Source: Impatiens glandulifera (Eukaryota; Streptophyta; Magnoliopsida; Ericales; Balsaminaceae). Taken from it: a stretch of 64,000 bases of DNA. The position numbers and the translations under genes were made by a program. Shown piece after piece: positions 13,005-24,312 of the stretch. Every line of letters starts with the position of its first letter. Within the stretch, counting starts at the first letter, position 1. The notes below the pieces were generated by a model that did no database searches, was not told where the DNA came from, and saw only the letters and a list, made by a program, of their open reading frames with translations. The stretch covers positions 25,251,905 through 25,315,904 of the forward strand of contig NC_061866.1 of assembly GCF_907164915.1 (NCBI RefSeq), written 5' to 3'.

Positions 13005-14074
13005 TCATATTTTATACTCGCGATGCTCTCGAAAAAATAAGAGCTGTTGGGAGGTAGGGATGCGTGTTCTTTTAATCGTGGAAGGTTTGGAAGGAATAGA
13101 ATGAGTAATTTGTCTTTTCTTCCTCACGCCAGGTTTAAGAGGAACTAAACCTTCAATATCTCCAAATTTTCTCTTTCTGTAATCAAGTTCAAAAAAGAAA
13201 TCATAAAAATTACCTTCCATATCTTCAAAGTCCTTCCCAACATATAAGATCTTCTCGTCTTCAGACAATTCCATCTTCTTGACAATCTTGCCTTGTAGGG
13301 TAGTGTGAAGATCAGAGGCAGTGCTCTTCCTGTTAGATTTATATTGTATTATCCTTGGACAGACAGACTCATGCACTTGAAGCATCGTATTCCTTGCAAG
13401 TTTGGGGACAAACGTTTTGATAACCTCATAGGTCCACAATTATAAGGCTAGTGTGAACCCATATACGTTATGAGAAATATCGACATTCTTGTCTTTGTTA
13501 TTCTTCCCCATGGCTTTCTTCAGATATAGCGACCTGTAGTGTTTCAAGTGCCTGTTCAGACCCTTTAAGGTTGCTCTAAAGGACAACTTTCCCCATGGAA
13601 ATTGGAGGAAAGTGTCAATGTCCTCGACCATGCTAAGGAATTTGATATTTATTATCCTCTTTGGGTCAAGGGAGAAGAAATATTGGCAAACTAGGTATAC
13701 CAGCCCCAATTTCCATGCATCTTCCTTATTAGAGCAGGACACAAATTTTTAGTGAAGGTCTCTTGTTCTAACAATCGTGTTACTTTTAAAAATTTGACAA
13801 CCAAAGTTGAACATTCTTCAACTTGATTGAAAATGGTTTCCACTGTAGGGAATCTACTAAAATTGAGGCATGTGACCAATGCAAACTCCTTCATCCCAAA
13901 GCACAACTTTTCTCCATTCACGAGGAACTTTATCTCCATAGAATTTGAGTTGCTCTTCCTGAGGAGAATTTGATGTATTATCGTTCCTGAGAACCGCAGT
14001 AACGTGGATCCTTTGAATAAGAATCGAAATTGAGTTTTCTCTACCCTTTCCATTAGATCCATTGCAGCAAACAT
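13005..14074 (-). pseudogene. DUF1985 passenger gene of the MULE, decayed
   Basis: Read from 14074 downward, the product has the plant DUF1985 signature: FLVNGEKLCFGMKEFALVT, then AWKLGLVYLV, then FLQFPWGKLSFRATLKGL, then LWTYEVI. DUF1985 proteins in plant genomes are mostly transposon-borne and often fused to a Ulp1/SENP-like cysteine protease domain. No such protease domain is visible here: the chain ends in a basic low-complexity tail (KPGVRKKRQ) at 13005. A frameshift near 13735 and an in-frame stop at 13440-13442 break it. The function of DUF1985 is not established. Confidence 0.8.
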
Positions 14075-14549
14075 GGTGGAAATGTTTGAGATATTGGTTT
14101 TCTATGAGACCCTACCAGCAAACTCAGGAATTATAGTGGACTCCATCTACAAAAAAGAAACAACATTGGAGTAAGCAACTTCAGAACATTATATAATTAC
14201 CTAAACCATAAAACATAACTCAAGTAAGCAACATCAAAGAATGCACGAGGAAAGCAACATATAGGTACAATGCTCGTGAAATAGCAATTCGCGGTTATTA
14301 AAAACCCTAAACCATGCATGCAAAATAAGAACACTGAAATAATACGAAGAACATTGGATAAGCAACATCATATACACACATAAACTCTAAAAGCTACATA
14401 AACCCTAAAAGCTAAGAATTATACATAAATATCCATCAATATAAACGGTAAAATATATAAGAACATTATAGATTAAATCTAAACCATAAACTCACATGAA
14501 TATATGATCGAAGAGACGGACGACGAACGATGATGAGAGTTGATCGATG

Positions 14550-14611
14550 AAGTTGGAACGAAGTTGGAACGAAGTTGGAATGAAGTTGGAACGAAGTTGG
14601 AACGAAGTTGG
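14550..14611. repeat. 11-bp tandem repeat beside the right MULE TIR
   Basis: GTTGGAACGAA repeats about five times with one variant (GTTGGAATGAA). It lies just inside the right TIR, in what would be the leader of the DUF1985 gene. Confidence 0.8.
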
Positions 14612-14648
14612 ATGATGATGAGAGTTGTAAATACGAAGTTGGAAAGTG

Positions 14649-15032
14649 AGAGAGTCGTGAAAGGAAAGAGTTTTTTTTAATGAGGGGTAAAATAAAGTAT
14701 ATATACGATGAAAGACGCAAAATGTCACTCACGCGTTTCATCTAAAACGCGTGAGTTCATAAACGCATTTTAGATGAAACGCACGAGTGACATTTCGTGT
14801 CTTTCTATTAACTCGAAATACCACTCTCGCACTTTCATCTAAATCGCGTGAGTTCAAAAACGCGATTTAGATGAAAGTGCAAGAGTGATATTTCACGTAA
14901 ATGAGCGTTAAATTGTGTGCGTGAGGAGCTATACGGACATTTCGCAGGGCGAAAATGCCCTTTTTCAAAGTTTATCCGGTGGGGTCTTTTTTGGATTTAG
15001 ACACTTTATTAGGGCCATTTCATCAAATTTTC
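14649..15032 (-). repeat. Right terminal inverted repeat of the MULE
   Basis: Inverted counterpart of 9043-9422. It shares the outer GGCCCT/AAATCCAAAAAAGA block, the CGCGTTTTAGATGA repeats and the TATATATACTTTATTTT inner block. Confidence 0.85.
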
Positions 15033-15042
15033 TGAATGGTAT

Positions 15043-15920
15043 CAAACCTTTTATCATTTCGAGGGTAGTTAGTATTATTATAAATTTTTTAACTTATTAT
15101 TTACTATCTTATTATTAGAATTAACACACGGTTATTAAAATTTAATATTTAAAAAATAAATAAATTGTCATATTTTAAGTATATAATATATAATACATGT
15201 ATTATCTACTCATCTCCTATTGGAATATTCTTATAATTATAATGTTTCATCAGCTTAATCAACATATCTAACATAAAAACATAAGATTTCCAAATATATC
15301 ATTCAATTTTTCATTCTTTCATTAAAAAAAAAACTCAACCCAATATCTTTTTTTGAAATCCACATAAATTACTTTCCATTCTGTGTATTTTAATCTTTTA
15401 TTACTTCCACAATTGTGTTGATTAATTTTACTATTTATTATTTTAAAAAGTTTCATACAATACTTGTCAATGCATTTTTTTAAATTTTCTTATGCTTAGT
15501 GTATAGAGAAATTTTCATAAATACTATAAGTATATAATTCAATATATAATATTTGCTGGTGTTTATATAATAGAGTTTATGGCTATTAATAAATTTTGAT
15601 ATAAGATGAGAATTGTTTTGTTTTTGATTATTTCTCAATCTTTCAATGAATTCAAATCTAAGCTTGATAGTAGTAGCTTTCGTCACGTATGTAAAGTAGC
15701 CTTTTGGGATTGTGTTTTTTTAGAAGATGATGTTACCTTCATACTCATGAACATCGGCTCCATTTACATTGCAATAAGAGAAATTGAATGATTAGAAATA
15801 TCATTGAAAACTGCAATAACAAATTTAAAGGTTTTGTTTTGTGTTGGTCTCATTCTTAGTAATGATGATTTAAAGATGTTATATCATAATGAAATGTTAT
15901 TTTGATTCAAAATCTCTAGG
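15043..15920. other. AT-rich spacer without recognisable features
   Basis: Spacer between the MULE and a hAT element. The short open frames in it (for example 15480-15686 and 15606-15791) have no recognisable similarity and unbiased, AT-driven composition. Confidence 0.5.
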
Positions 15921-15928
15921 TCTAAGAA

Positions 15929-17039
15929 CAGTGCCGTTCCTGAGATTTTTTAAGCCTTAGGCGAAAGCACGAAATTGGGGCCCTACGCATAAACATCACT
16001 TGTGTTTCACTGTTGATCTTCAATAACCTTCCAATATCTACAAAGATGCAACATAAATTGTCAACGAAAGTGACTTCTTCTTGCATTTTTAGATGCAAAA
16101 TCATTGATAATTGTATCGTAATCAATATATTCCAAAAAATCTTTTTCAATACATAAAATAGAAAGTCCATTCAATCTATCTTGAGACATCGAAGATCTTA
16201 GATAATTTTTCAATAATTTTAACTTAGAAAAACTTCTTTCAGCAAAAGCTACCGTAACAGGCAATGTTAGTAAAATTCGATATACAATAGAGACATTAGG
16301 ATAGCAATCTATTGACATTACAAAATCAAGAATTTCAGCAGTGGACATATCCAAACTAGGTAAAGCAACTTGTAGTATTTTTAGTTCAGAAAACAAATCA
16401 CTCAAATGAACATCACACGTACCTTCATGAGAAAATACATTACAAAATGTGTTACACTTTTTTTTCAATTTGCTTTCATTCAATGCCTTCAACTTTCTAG
16501 AATTCATAAGGAACCCAAATAAGTCATTAAATTCATTCAATTGTTCAAACCTATGTTTTAGGGATCAAACAAGTAAACTATTTTCAAAGATCTTTACGGC
16601 TTAACCACACAAATACACAATCTCAAAACAAAGCATAAAAATAAATAACAATCAAACCATGATATTGAATTTTCACTTTTAATGGTTAAACCTTACCAGT
16701 TACCTCAAGGTTCAACCCAGCGAAACAGAGCCACCGTCGAAATTATTTTGTTGTCAGTTTCGTTGTCGGTTTCGTTGTCGGTTTCGTTGTCGATGTATGA
16801 TACAGAGACTGAGAGAGACAGACAGTAGGGTTTTCAATTTTTTGTTCTGATAGTGTTAGTTTGTTTCTCTATTTGGGTTATAGAGCCATGGGCCAAAAAA
16901 TCTAACATAATAAAAAAATTAAAGAATTAGAAACTAAAAATCCTTACTAATACTTAGCATATATAAAAAAAATGGGCCCCCTTTTGGTCCTAGGCCCTAG
17001 GCCGTGGCCTAGGCTGCCTACCTCTCCGGGCCGGGCCTG
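15929..17039. mobile_element. hAT element remnant, 1.1 kb (TTF/ZMYM1-type)
   Basis: The left end CAGTGCCGTTCCTGAG and the right end, read inversely as CAGGCCCGGCCCGGAGAG, share an imperfect TIR followed by a GCCT-type block. Flanks TCTAAGAA (15921-15928) and TCTCAGAA (17040-17047) form an 8-bp target duplication with one mismatch, as expected for hAT. Only the 3' end of a transposase gene remains inside, so the copy is internally deleted and non-autonomous. Confidence 0.85.
16061..16540 (-). pseudogene. hAT transposase C-terminal dimerisation domain fragment
   Basis: The translation ends with the hAT C-terminal dimerisation motif (FAERSFSKLKLLKNYLRSSM followed by RLNGLSILCIEKDF). It resembles the TTF-type zinc finger/ZMYM1-like hAT proteins common in plants. 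The N-terminal zinc finger and most of the catalytic region are missing, so this is the last ~160 residues only. The true stop lies around 16061. Confidence 0.85.
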
Positions 17040-17245
17040 TCTCAGAATTTTCCTATGCTGTCTTTGCGAAGAAATAAAAAAAATTGCATATGTAAATGGT
17101 TTGATCTAGATGGAGATGTCTTGTCCAATTAGTTTTAAAGTGTGAACGATCTAATTGGAGTTGTCTTTTGAATGATTAAGTTACCCCAAGTTATCACTAT
17201 ATAAGGGTAAAAATTAATTACCCAAATGACATAAAAAATCTCCAA

Positions 17246-17793
17246 GAGTATGTTTGGATGAGTGGAATTGGAATTGAAATCCCAATTCCATGATAATTGA
17301 CATTGAATTACAATTTAATTCATATGTTTGGAAAATTATAAAATTGTAATTCAATCTTAATTCACATGTTTGTAAAAAAAATAATATAATAAAAATAATT
17401 TTAATATATATTATATATTTTATTAAAATATTGATTTGACACAAGTAAATAAGATAATTCAAGGTTCAAGAGATTTTTTTAAGTTTCGATTTTTATTAAA
17501 AAAAAATTCAGTTTAACATGTTACTTCATATATTAAAAATAAAAATATCTATTAAAAACTTTAATCGTGTTTTAAATAATAAAATAATAAATTATTTTAT
17601 TTGAAAATACATAAAAAAAATTAAATTACAATTCCGACCTAAAACGAATGGAATTGAGAACTATAAAATTACACTAGATTGAATTTCATTGAAATTTTAA
17701 TTCCAATTCAAATTCTTAATATTAAAGTGTCTACTAAACTTAAGATTTGAAATTGAACCATCGAATACGAATTTTAAGTTACCAAATACACCC
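17246..17793. repeat. Possible MITE with GTTTGG-type ends
   Basis: The left end GAGTATGTTTGGATGAG resembles the inverted right end GGGTGTATTTGGTAACTT. Subterminal blocks of GGAATTGGAATTGAAAT type at the left have an inverted counterpart near 17640-17710. No clear target duplication is visible, so the borders are approximate. Confidence 0.4.
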
Positions 17794-18223
17794 ATGGTTC
17801 TGATACACATGTTCCGATGTTTTCTAATGTGAAATTGGGGAATTTAAAACTTAAAACTTATGTCACAATGAATATATACATTTGTATCAGTATATAAATT
17901 AATTGAATATTGAAAATAAATGAGGTTTAAGAAGTAATCATTGCAATGGGTAGCTACCTTGCACAAGTGTTTAATAAATATTTATTTATTTTTGGTACAA
18001 TTGTAATTCGAGAATTGGATTTGATTGGTTTTAATAAATTTGGATTGAGCTTTGTCTCAAATTAACAACATCCATCATCTTACTTTAACGTACCATTTTT
18101 TTTAAATAGTTGACTACTTTTATAAAAAAATGCAAATTTTCTATTTCTTTAATTTTTCTTAACCATTTTCACATATCACACATTTTTAAGTTACCGAAAC
18201 TAAGATTCATGATTAACGAATAG

Positions 18224-18394
18224 ATCATCACTATTGAAGGTGAGACCTACACTATTGCCATTATTGGAACAACTCATGTTAATATTCCAAAAGTTAAGCT
18301 AAGTGGATTCGAGATATGTCCAATCTTTCAACAAGGTGAAGTCTCATCCAACGATCCCAACTTTATCACTTTCACCTTTTCCTCCATAAAATGA
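18224..18394 (+). other. Unassigned 56-codon open stretch
   Basis: An open frame reads IEGETYTIAIIGTTHVNI and onward to a TGA at about 18392, with more balanced codon use than the AT-rich DNA around it. There is no start codon and I do not recognise the family. It could be an exon fragment of a host gene or of a transposon. The rest of 17048-18487 is AT-rich and featureless. Confidence 0.25.
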
Positions 18395-18497
18395 TGTACA
18401 AAATAGGATATTTCCTTAGTATGGGCCTAGGCCCAAATGCCACCGACATACCATCATTTTACGATCGTTTTATGACTTGGATCATTTTGGTCTAGAA

Positions 18498-18885
18498 AGA
18501 GCACTAGTGGAACGTGTGAGTTCCTTGGTGATCGTTTCATCTCTTGGTTTGACAAGAAGTAGACGTTTATCGCCACGTCTACAACATAAGAAGAATATAT
18601 TGTCGCAGGCAGCTGTTGTGCTCAGTTGTTGTGGGTTCAACAGCAGCTGAGAAACTTTGGTATCAAGGCAGATGAGTCTCATATATTTTGTGACAACATC
18701 AGCGCTATCGCGATCACCTACAATCCAGTGTTTCACTCTCGGACGAAGCATATCGACATCCGACATCATTTCATTCGGGATCACGTGGCTCAGAAGCATA
18801 TTCGACTGGAATATGTGCCAACGGATCAACAAGTGGCCGACATCTTCATGAAGCCACTCCCTAAGACTAAGTTTTTCTTACTTTA
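18498..18885 (+). pseudogene. Ty1-copia RNase H C-terminal fragment
   Basis: Reads as the end of a copia pol polyprotein: KSTSGTCEFLGDRFISW, QLLWVQQQLRNFG, then HSRTKHIDIRHHFIRDH and DQQVADIFMKPLP. It is closely similar to 38990-39400 of the full-length element. Stops after SWFDKK (TAG near 18556) and nearby show decay. The upstream pol sequence is missing, so the truncation point is near 18488. Confidence 0.9.
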
Positions 18886-19466
18886 GAAATATTTTGTGTC
18901 TTCTAAATTTAAATTAATTTAATATGTACAAATTTACGAGGAATTTGTTGATAAGCTAATAAGTCAGACGTCTTAAGACGGATATCTCAAATCGTGCTGA
19001 AAGAACAGTCATCTGATGACACTGTACATCAGACAGGCTGTGCTTAAGCAGTTTGTAATTTTAGCATAGTTAGACACTAAGCTTTTAGGCAGACGTCTGC
19101 TAACACAACTGTTGCTATGAGTCAATAGAGGCCTTCAGAACAGATGTCTCACTAAACTTAAATGCAAGGTATGCGGACAACACAGTGAGTCAACTTTCTA
19201 AGTGTACTTCAGACGACTCGTCTTAAGCCGAGTGAGACAGCTGTCTTAATCTTATCAATACGCTGTCGTTTTTTTCTTCTTAAAATAGTGAAATAGTCAC
19301 ATTTTTAAAATAAATATTTTTCCTCCATTTAGTTTTTAAATTTCACAAAGACACGTGTGTGTCATGATTAAAATGTGACCAACACACTTTGTTAATTAAG
19401 TTTTACATGCATAATTAATTAAATAATTCTTATTTATTTAATTACTTACACATGTCGGCCATACTC

Positions 19467-19474
19467 TATAAGAG
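19467..19474 (+). promoter_or_regulatory. TATA box ahead of the accessory gene of the truncated element
   Basis: TATAAGAG in the context ACTCTATAAGAGTACCC lies about 160 bp before the inferred ATG at 19630. The leader between them is CT-rich (CTCTCTACCTTCTCTCTAG). The same arrangement precedes each accessory gene of the element at 33137-46850. Confidence 0.5.
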
Positions 19475-19629
19475 TACCCAACACGTTTAAGACGTTTCAT
19501 TATCATCTTTTGCGATTTATGAAACCCTAAAACTCTCTACCTTCTCTCTAGAAATCTAGTTTTCTTATTCATCTTCAGTTTTCATCTAAACCTTAACTTC
19601 TAAAGTTGACTTCGTTTGCTCAAAATACG

Positions 19630-22600
19630 ATGTAGGTAGATTTTGATTCCGTTTGTGCTTCAAGGTTGCCGGTGAGGGTCGCCATGTTCAAAACCCTTGA
19701 AGCTTCCGGTTTAAGGAAGTTTCTTGGGGGTCCGTTCACAGTTCACGAGCCAGAGGTTTGTGAGTTCTTTTTTACTTCTAAGTTGGATGGAGACACTGTT
19801 CAGGAAAGGTGAAGGGCTCTTAGGTTTCCATAACCGAATATCTGTTTGCCCAGCATTTTGGGCTTCCGACGGAAGGTCTTTCCGCCTTCGATCTAATTCA
19901 TGCGAAAGATATAACAAAAATGCATACGGTCTTTTCAGACGTCTCTGTTCCCATTGAGACTCACGGGAAGTAGAAGATTTTGAAATCGGAGTTCTATCTC
20001 CTAAACGACATTGTCTCCAAGTCTCTCTAAGAGAGAGTAGAGTCGTTCGATGCCTACACCCAAAAGAGATTTGAAATCATGGTGGCCATAACCAAGGGAA
20101 CAACCATCAACTAGTCGTTCATTCTTTTCTCAACCTTGACGATGATGGTGTCGATGCCAAAGAAGTATCATGTTGGATTCTTTGTCCAACTAAGAAGGCT
20201 GCTTGAGCACCTACATGCGAACTTAGGCAAAGGTGTTAATATCCATACTAGTAGGGTTATGTCCAGCAGCACTGTTGCTAACAATATTCTTAGAATGAAA
20301 GCGATTAAGGAGTCCAAGAACAGTCGCGATTCATCCATCTAACAGTCGAGTGGTCAGTCGATCATTATGTCCAAGTGCCTAACCGCATCTCGTCGTCCAA
20401 CCCCAACAAAGAGGAGGAAGTTGAGGGTGGAGGAGCCGGCTACGAGTTCCAATAGTCAAAGCGTGCTTCTTTTGGAGAAACCCCTAAGGTTGCCTCCAAT
20501 GCAAAGAAGGCTAGACTGAAGGAAACTCATGCTGTAGAGGTGCATCCTTTGGTAGCCTCCCAATTTGCTCAGGTCGTTGTGCCTACCAAAGTCCCTATCG
20601 TGGGACTAGTCGATACACAAGCAGACGTTGAGGTTGTTGTTCTGGGTGCTGAAACCCTTAATGTAGAGGAATCTCCCAAGGTTGCCTCTAAAGCTGCTCG
20701 ATCCGTAGTGCCTACCGCAGTCACTACTGAAGAACTGATTGAATCACCAGCTAATGTGTCAGTTGATTGTATTTTTTATGAAAGACCTGCGGGGACACTG
20801 TTGTTACCCCTTCTGCAGGAGTAGATGTTGTGCCTGCTGGTCTTGGTGCTGAAACAGTAGCTGTTCAAACATCTATTAAACTTGCCTTGGATCTGGCTTC
20901 TATCTCTTCTAAGTCGGCTGCTACCCCATCTGCAGTTCAACCTGAAGTTGCAATTCCAAAGGCAGCAGATCCTATTTCAGGCGCCTCTCTAGCATCTATT
21001 AGTAGATAGGTTAAAGCTGCAAAGATATCGTATTCAAGGAACCTATATGTGCTGCTAAGCCTGCTTAAGTTGTAGGAAAGGGTAAAAACCCATCGGCCGT
21101 TGTCCCCGAGCCTCTTTCGGATGTGAAGTAATCTATTGAACTCATCCTTGAGGAGATCGAGTCTACTACTTCAAAGAGACTTAAACTCTTTGATAAATGG
21201 AGCAGCATAAGTCTCCACAAGAGATTCGGTGAGGTCATCCAAGGTGCCGATCTGATTGAGCAGTGCGAGGCGCTGTTCAGTCTAGAGAAACTTGTCCTAG
21301 CTTGGGCCTGCACCAACAACGTTTACGAGGATCTCAATAAGGGAGAGCTGGTAGCAGCAATCGCTAGAGGGGGTGCTTTCCTCTCTATACTTCGTCTATG
21401 GGAGGCAAACTACGACCCTTTAAAGAGAACAACCTGGTTAGATGGCAAGGTAAACAGTCGTCTACAACTAATCTTGGATTCCTACAACTCAACCACCCTG
21501 TCTTTCATTCATGGTACGGAATCCTCCAAGATGTTGAACTATAAAAGTAGATATCATTGGATGTGCTGAACAGTTCAGATGCTGAAGAGCAGTTGCTTTT
21601 TATTGAAAGGCTGTAGTCTCCTCCTGCTAAGAAGTAACCTCTCCCTGCTACAGAGCAGCCGTCTATTCATGTTGCTGATTAGCAGAAGCTTCCTTTGGTT
21701 GAAGAGCAGGCGCCTCTTCAAGCCATTGAGCAACAACAATTTTCCTCTACTGCTAAGGAGCTGTCTCAAGTTGCCTCCCTTGCTCATAAAAAAGAGCCCT
21801 CCTCTGCTCCTAAGTAGCGTATTTCCCCTGTTTCTGAGCAGAAGTCTTCTGCTTTAGAGAAGGAGCACTTTGCAGATGTTGAGCAGCATTCCGCCCCTGT
21901 TTCCAAGAATGCATCTTCTGTAGATGCTGAACTGTTCTCCTCATCTATGTCTGAGAAGAAGATTTCTCAGGTCGTTGTGCTGATTTCTTCAGACAAGGAG
22001 TTGCAAACGTCTAAAGAGAGGCGATCCTCCATCAAATCCAAACATCCTACCACTTCATCTTCGAAGCAGCAATCCCTCCTAGCTAAATCCATTCACTCTG
22101 AAAAAGTGACTGGATTTATCAAGGATCTATGTGAAGAGATTGAAGGAGCAAACGGCGAGTCTCGAGCAATGATCAAAGTGCCTCGAACCTCATCTTTCGA
22201 AAGAAATCCAAAGCCATCTACGATTGAGGTAAGTTTTCGAGCCTCCCCTCTTCGCACCCTCCAAACTGGTTCCCATCTTGAATCTTCGGCTCCTTCCCCT
22301 AAGGAGTGCTCTCGGGGATCGTTAGATCTTCGCAACTTCATCATCGATGCTCTTGCGCCTATGCAGTAGAGCATCGCAACAATTCTTGGTGAGTTAGAGT
22401 TTCTGAAGGAGTAGTTTGCTTTGAACTCGAAGGCAACAATCGTTGTGGCCTCGGAGCGGGAAAATGCCCTTAGAGAAATAAGCAAGACTTATGTTGAAGT
22501 GTCGATCATCAGGGATACGATGACTAGGCTCAAGTCCATTCTACTAAAAAACTCATTCAACCAACACGTAGATCTCACTGCAAAATTGGATACTTTTGGC

Positions 22601-22875
22601 TTTCAGCTCATCAAAATATCCAACCACCTCAAGAATGCAGCAGCTGAGCGCATTAAGATGCTGGTGTAGCAGTAAAACGTCTTAAAGTTACTAAAGTTGT
22701 TGATGATACTGTTAAAAAGGGGGAAGAAAACAGTCGAGGGGGAAGGGAAGGTTACGATTGGGGTAGTCGAACTGGAAGAAAGCCAGGTCGAGGAGAAGGT
22801 CGTGGAGGAGGAAGTCGAGGAGGCTGGGAAAGACTTTTCTTCGATTAAGAAGGGGGATATTTTTCTTTAAATTGA
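19630..22875 (+). pseudogene. SIRE-like element accessory gene, single copy, decayed
   Basis: The N-terminal part matches the accessory genes at 39960, 41193 and 42642: VDFDS, LEASGLRKFLGGPF, EPEVCEFF, then LPTEG-type and AITKGTTIN blocks. A premature TAG follows the ATG directly (19633-19635). Many further stops and frameshifts follow. The middle (about 20400-22350) encodes a Ser/Ala/Pro/Glu-rich low-complexity region. Around 22400-22670 is a probable coiled coil (ASERENALREISKTYVEV). The end (about 22715-22860) reads as an RGG-rich tail. This matches the head, linker and coiled-coil plan of the third accessory gene in the other element. Function is unknown. Confidence 0.65.
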
Positions 22876-22960
22876 ACATTTTAAATTTATATAAATATCT
22901 TATTTGCCTGTTAATTTTCTGCTCTTAACTTAGTTTTAACATCATCAAAAAGGGGGAAAT

Positions 22961-24297
22961 TATTAGATTAAGTTAAATAAAAAAAGTAAAATTAATTAAA
23001 AGAGAAATTAATTAAGTTGAATTAAGAAAATTGCTATAACTAATTAAAATAAACTTAGGTGAATAAAAATAAGTAATCATTACGACATAGTTTTGATGAT
23101 GCATTCATAAGTGAATAAAATTAAGTTGTGCAAATGTTTAATGCACATGTACAACTCAAGAGGCGCCAACAGTAGTTTGAAGAAGCGCGAGCAGACGCCT
23201 TGCTTCAACAATAGTCTAAAGAAGCGTGAGCATACGCCTTGCTTCAATAGTAGTCTGAAAAAGCGCGAGCAGACGCCTTACTTCAACAGAAGTCTGAAGA
23301 AGCGCGAGCATACTCCTTTCTTCAACAGTAGACTAAAGAAGCGCGAGCAGACGCCTTGCTTCAGCAGCCGTCTGAAGAAGTGCGAGCAGACGCCTTGCTT
23401 TAGCAGTCATCTGAAGAAGCGCTTGCTTATCTGCATAGCTCTTCAGCATAGCGAACAACAATGTTCATTATCAGTAGTTTGCCAAGCAGCTTAATACGAC
23501 AAATGTACAACTACCACGTACGCTATTATTCCACTAGCCCACACTATACCTTCTAGTACATCACGTTCCGATAAATATTCCGCGCATTACCATCTTGTAT
23601 GACACGATCCAACAAATATATTCTTGCGTATCTTGTACATCCGGCATACATCTAACGGAAAGCTGACACATATCTATCAGAAAGATTCGACCGTTGTTAC
23701 GTTTCAAAGATAAAAAAGGGCAGAAGAGTATAACGGCGAACTCTCCCTAGATCTCTTGCGCTCTCTCAAACTTCTACTTCTTGATCGCACGACTTCCGAA
23801 TTACATAGCTCTTTGATTTACTCTCTCTCTAGTTTATTCTAAGAATCTCTAAGTTAAGCTGAGCAATAATTTACTGTTCTACCTGAGTGTATTTTCAGTT
23901 AAGTTGAATAGAAAGTTGTATATTCAACGGAGTGATAACTAGGAGTTCAGAACATGCAACTATTAAGTCATGTGTTCTAACTGGGTTTGTGTAGTCGTTA
24001 TACGAATCAAAGTCTTCTAGTGAAATCCTTCTGAAAAAGAAGAAGGGGTGAAGTATGAGTTTTATCTCCGAACATCCATAAAACACTTGTGTTATTTCAT
24101 TTCTGCATTTAACAGTCGATTATCTATCGCTACAAATCTAGCAAGTAATTTCTACACTTAAAATTGTCAAGAACTTGCTACGATTTGTCAAAGAATATAA
24201 ATAAATTTTCATCTCTAATAGGATTAAAATCGAATTGAAAGTGATTATTAGTACAACAATATTCAACCCCTTTCTATTGTTGTCACCGATTCTAACA
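22961..24297 (+). repeat. 3' LTR of the truncated SIRE-like element
   Basis: Begins TATTAGATTAAG directly after the polypurine tract, with the canonical TG altered to TA, and ends GATTCTAACA. It is 1,337 bp. The R/U5 part has the lineage-specific motif GTATGAGTTTTATCTCCGAA at about 24053. A weak TATA-like AGATAAAAAAGGGC lies near 23708. The LTR contains a 39-bp tandem repeat. Confidence 0.8.
23174..23430 (+). repeat. 39-bp tandem repeat in the LTR, about 6.5 copies
   Basis: The unit is AGTCTGAAGAAGCGCGAGCA followed by GACGCCTTGCTTCAACAGT. Because 39 is a multiple of three, one frame stays open through the array (23111-23494), repeating the 13-residue unit SLKKREQTPCFNS. Copies differ by one to five bases. 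Confidence 0.92.
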
Positions 24298-24312
24298 AAC
24301 CATATTATTTAT

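Larger units (their letters stand above)
9043..15032. mobile_element. Mutator-like transposable element (MULE), 6.0 kb, with MURA and a DUF1985 passenger
   Basis: Both ends are complete: the left terminus GGAAATTTGATGAAATGACC and the inverted right terminus GAAAATTTGATGAAATGGCC. The inverted similarity runs inward about 380 bp. Flanks TGAATAATAT (9033-9042) and TGAATGGTAT (15033-15042) form a 10-bp target duplication with two mismatches, in the 9-11 bp range typical of Mutator. The plus-strand half carries a decayed MURA-type transposase. The minus-strand half carries a decayed DUF1985 gene, a pairing known from plant MULEs that carry DUF1985/Ulp1-type genes. Stops and frameshifts in both genes indicate an old, non-autonomous copy. 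Confidence 0.88.
18488..24297 (+). mobile_element. 5'-truncated SIRE-like Ty1-copia retrotransposon
   Basis: Contains, in order, an RNase H tail, a TATA box, one accessory gene, a polypurine tract (AAAAAGGGGGAAAT, 22947-22960) and a 3' LTR. The order and sequences parallel the full element at 33137-46850. The LTRs share GAAGGGGTGA(A/C)GTATGAG and TTTTATCTCCGAACATCCAT, so the two belong to one lineage. No 5' LTR, gag, protease, integrase or reverse transcriptase core is present. Confidence 0.8.

Noticed and set aside
14466..14741. Minus-strand frames of 78-91 residues
   Set aside because: They read across the right TIR and an 11-bp repeat of the MULE. No homology, and the frames are by-products.
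22093..22485. 130-residue antisense frame
   Set aside because: Opposite strand of the decayed accessory gene of the truncated retrotransposon; no homology.
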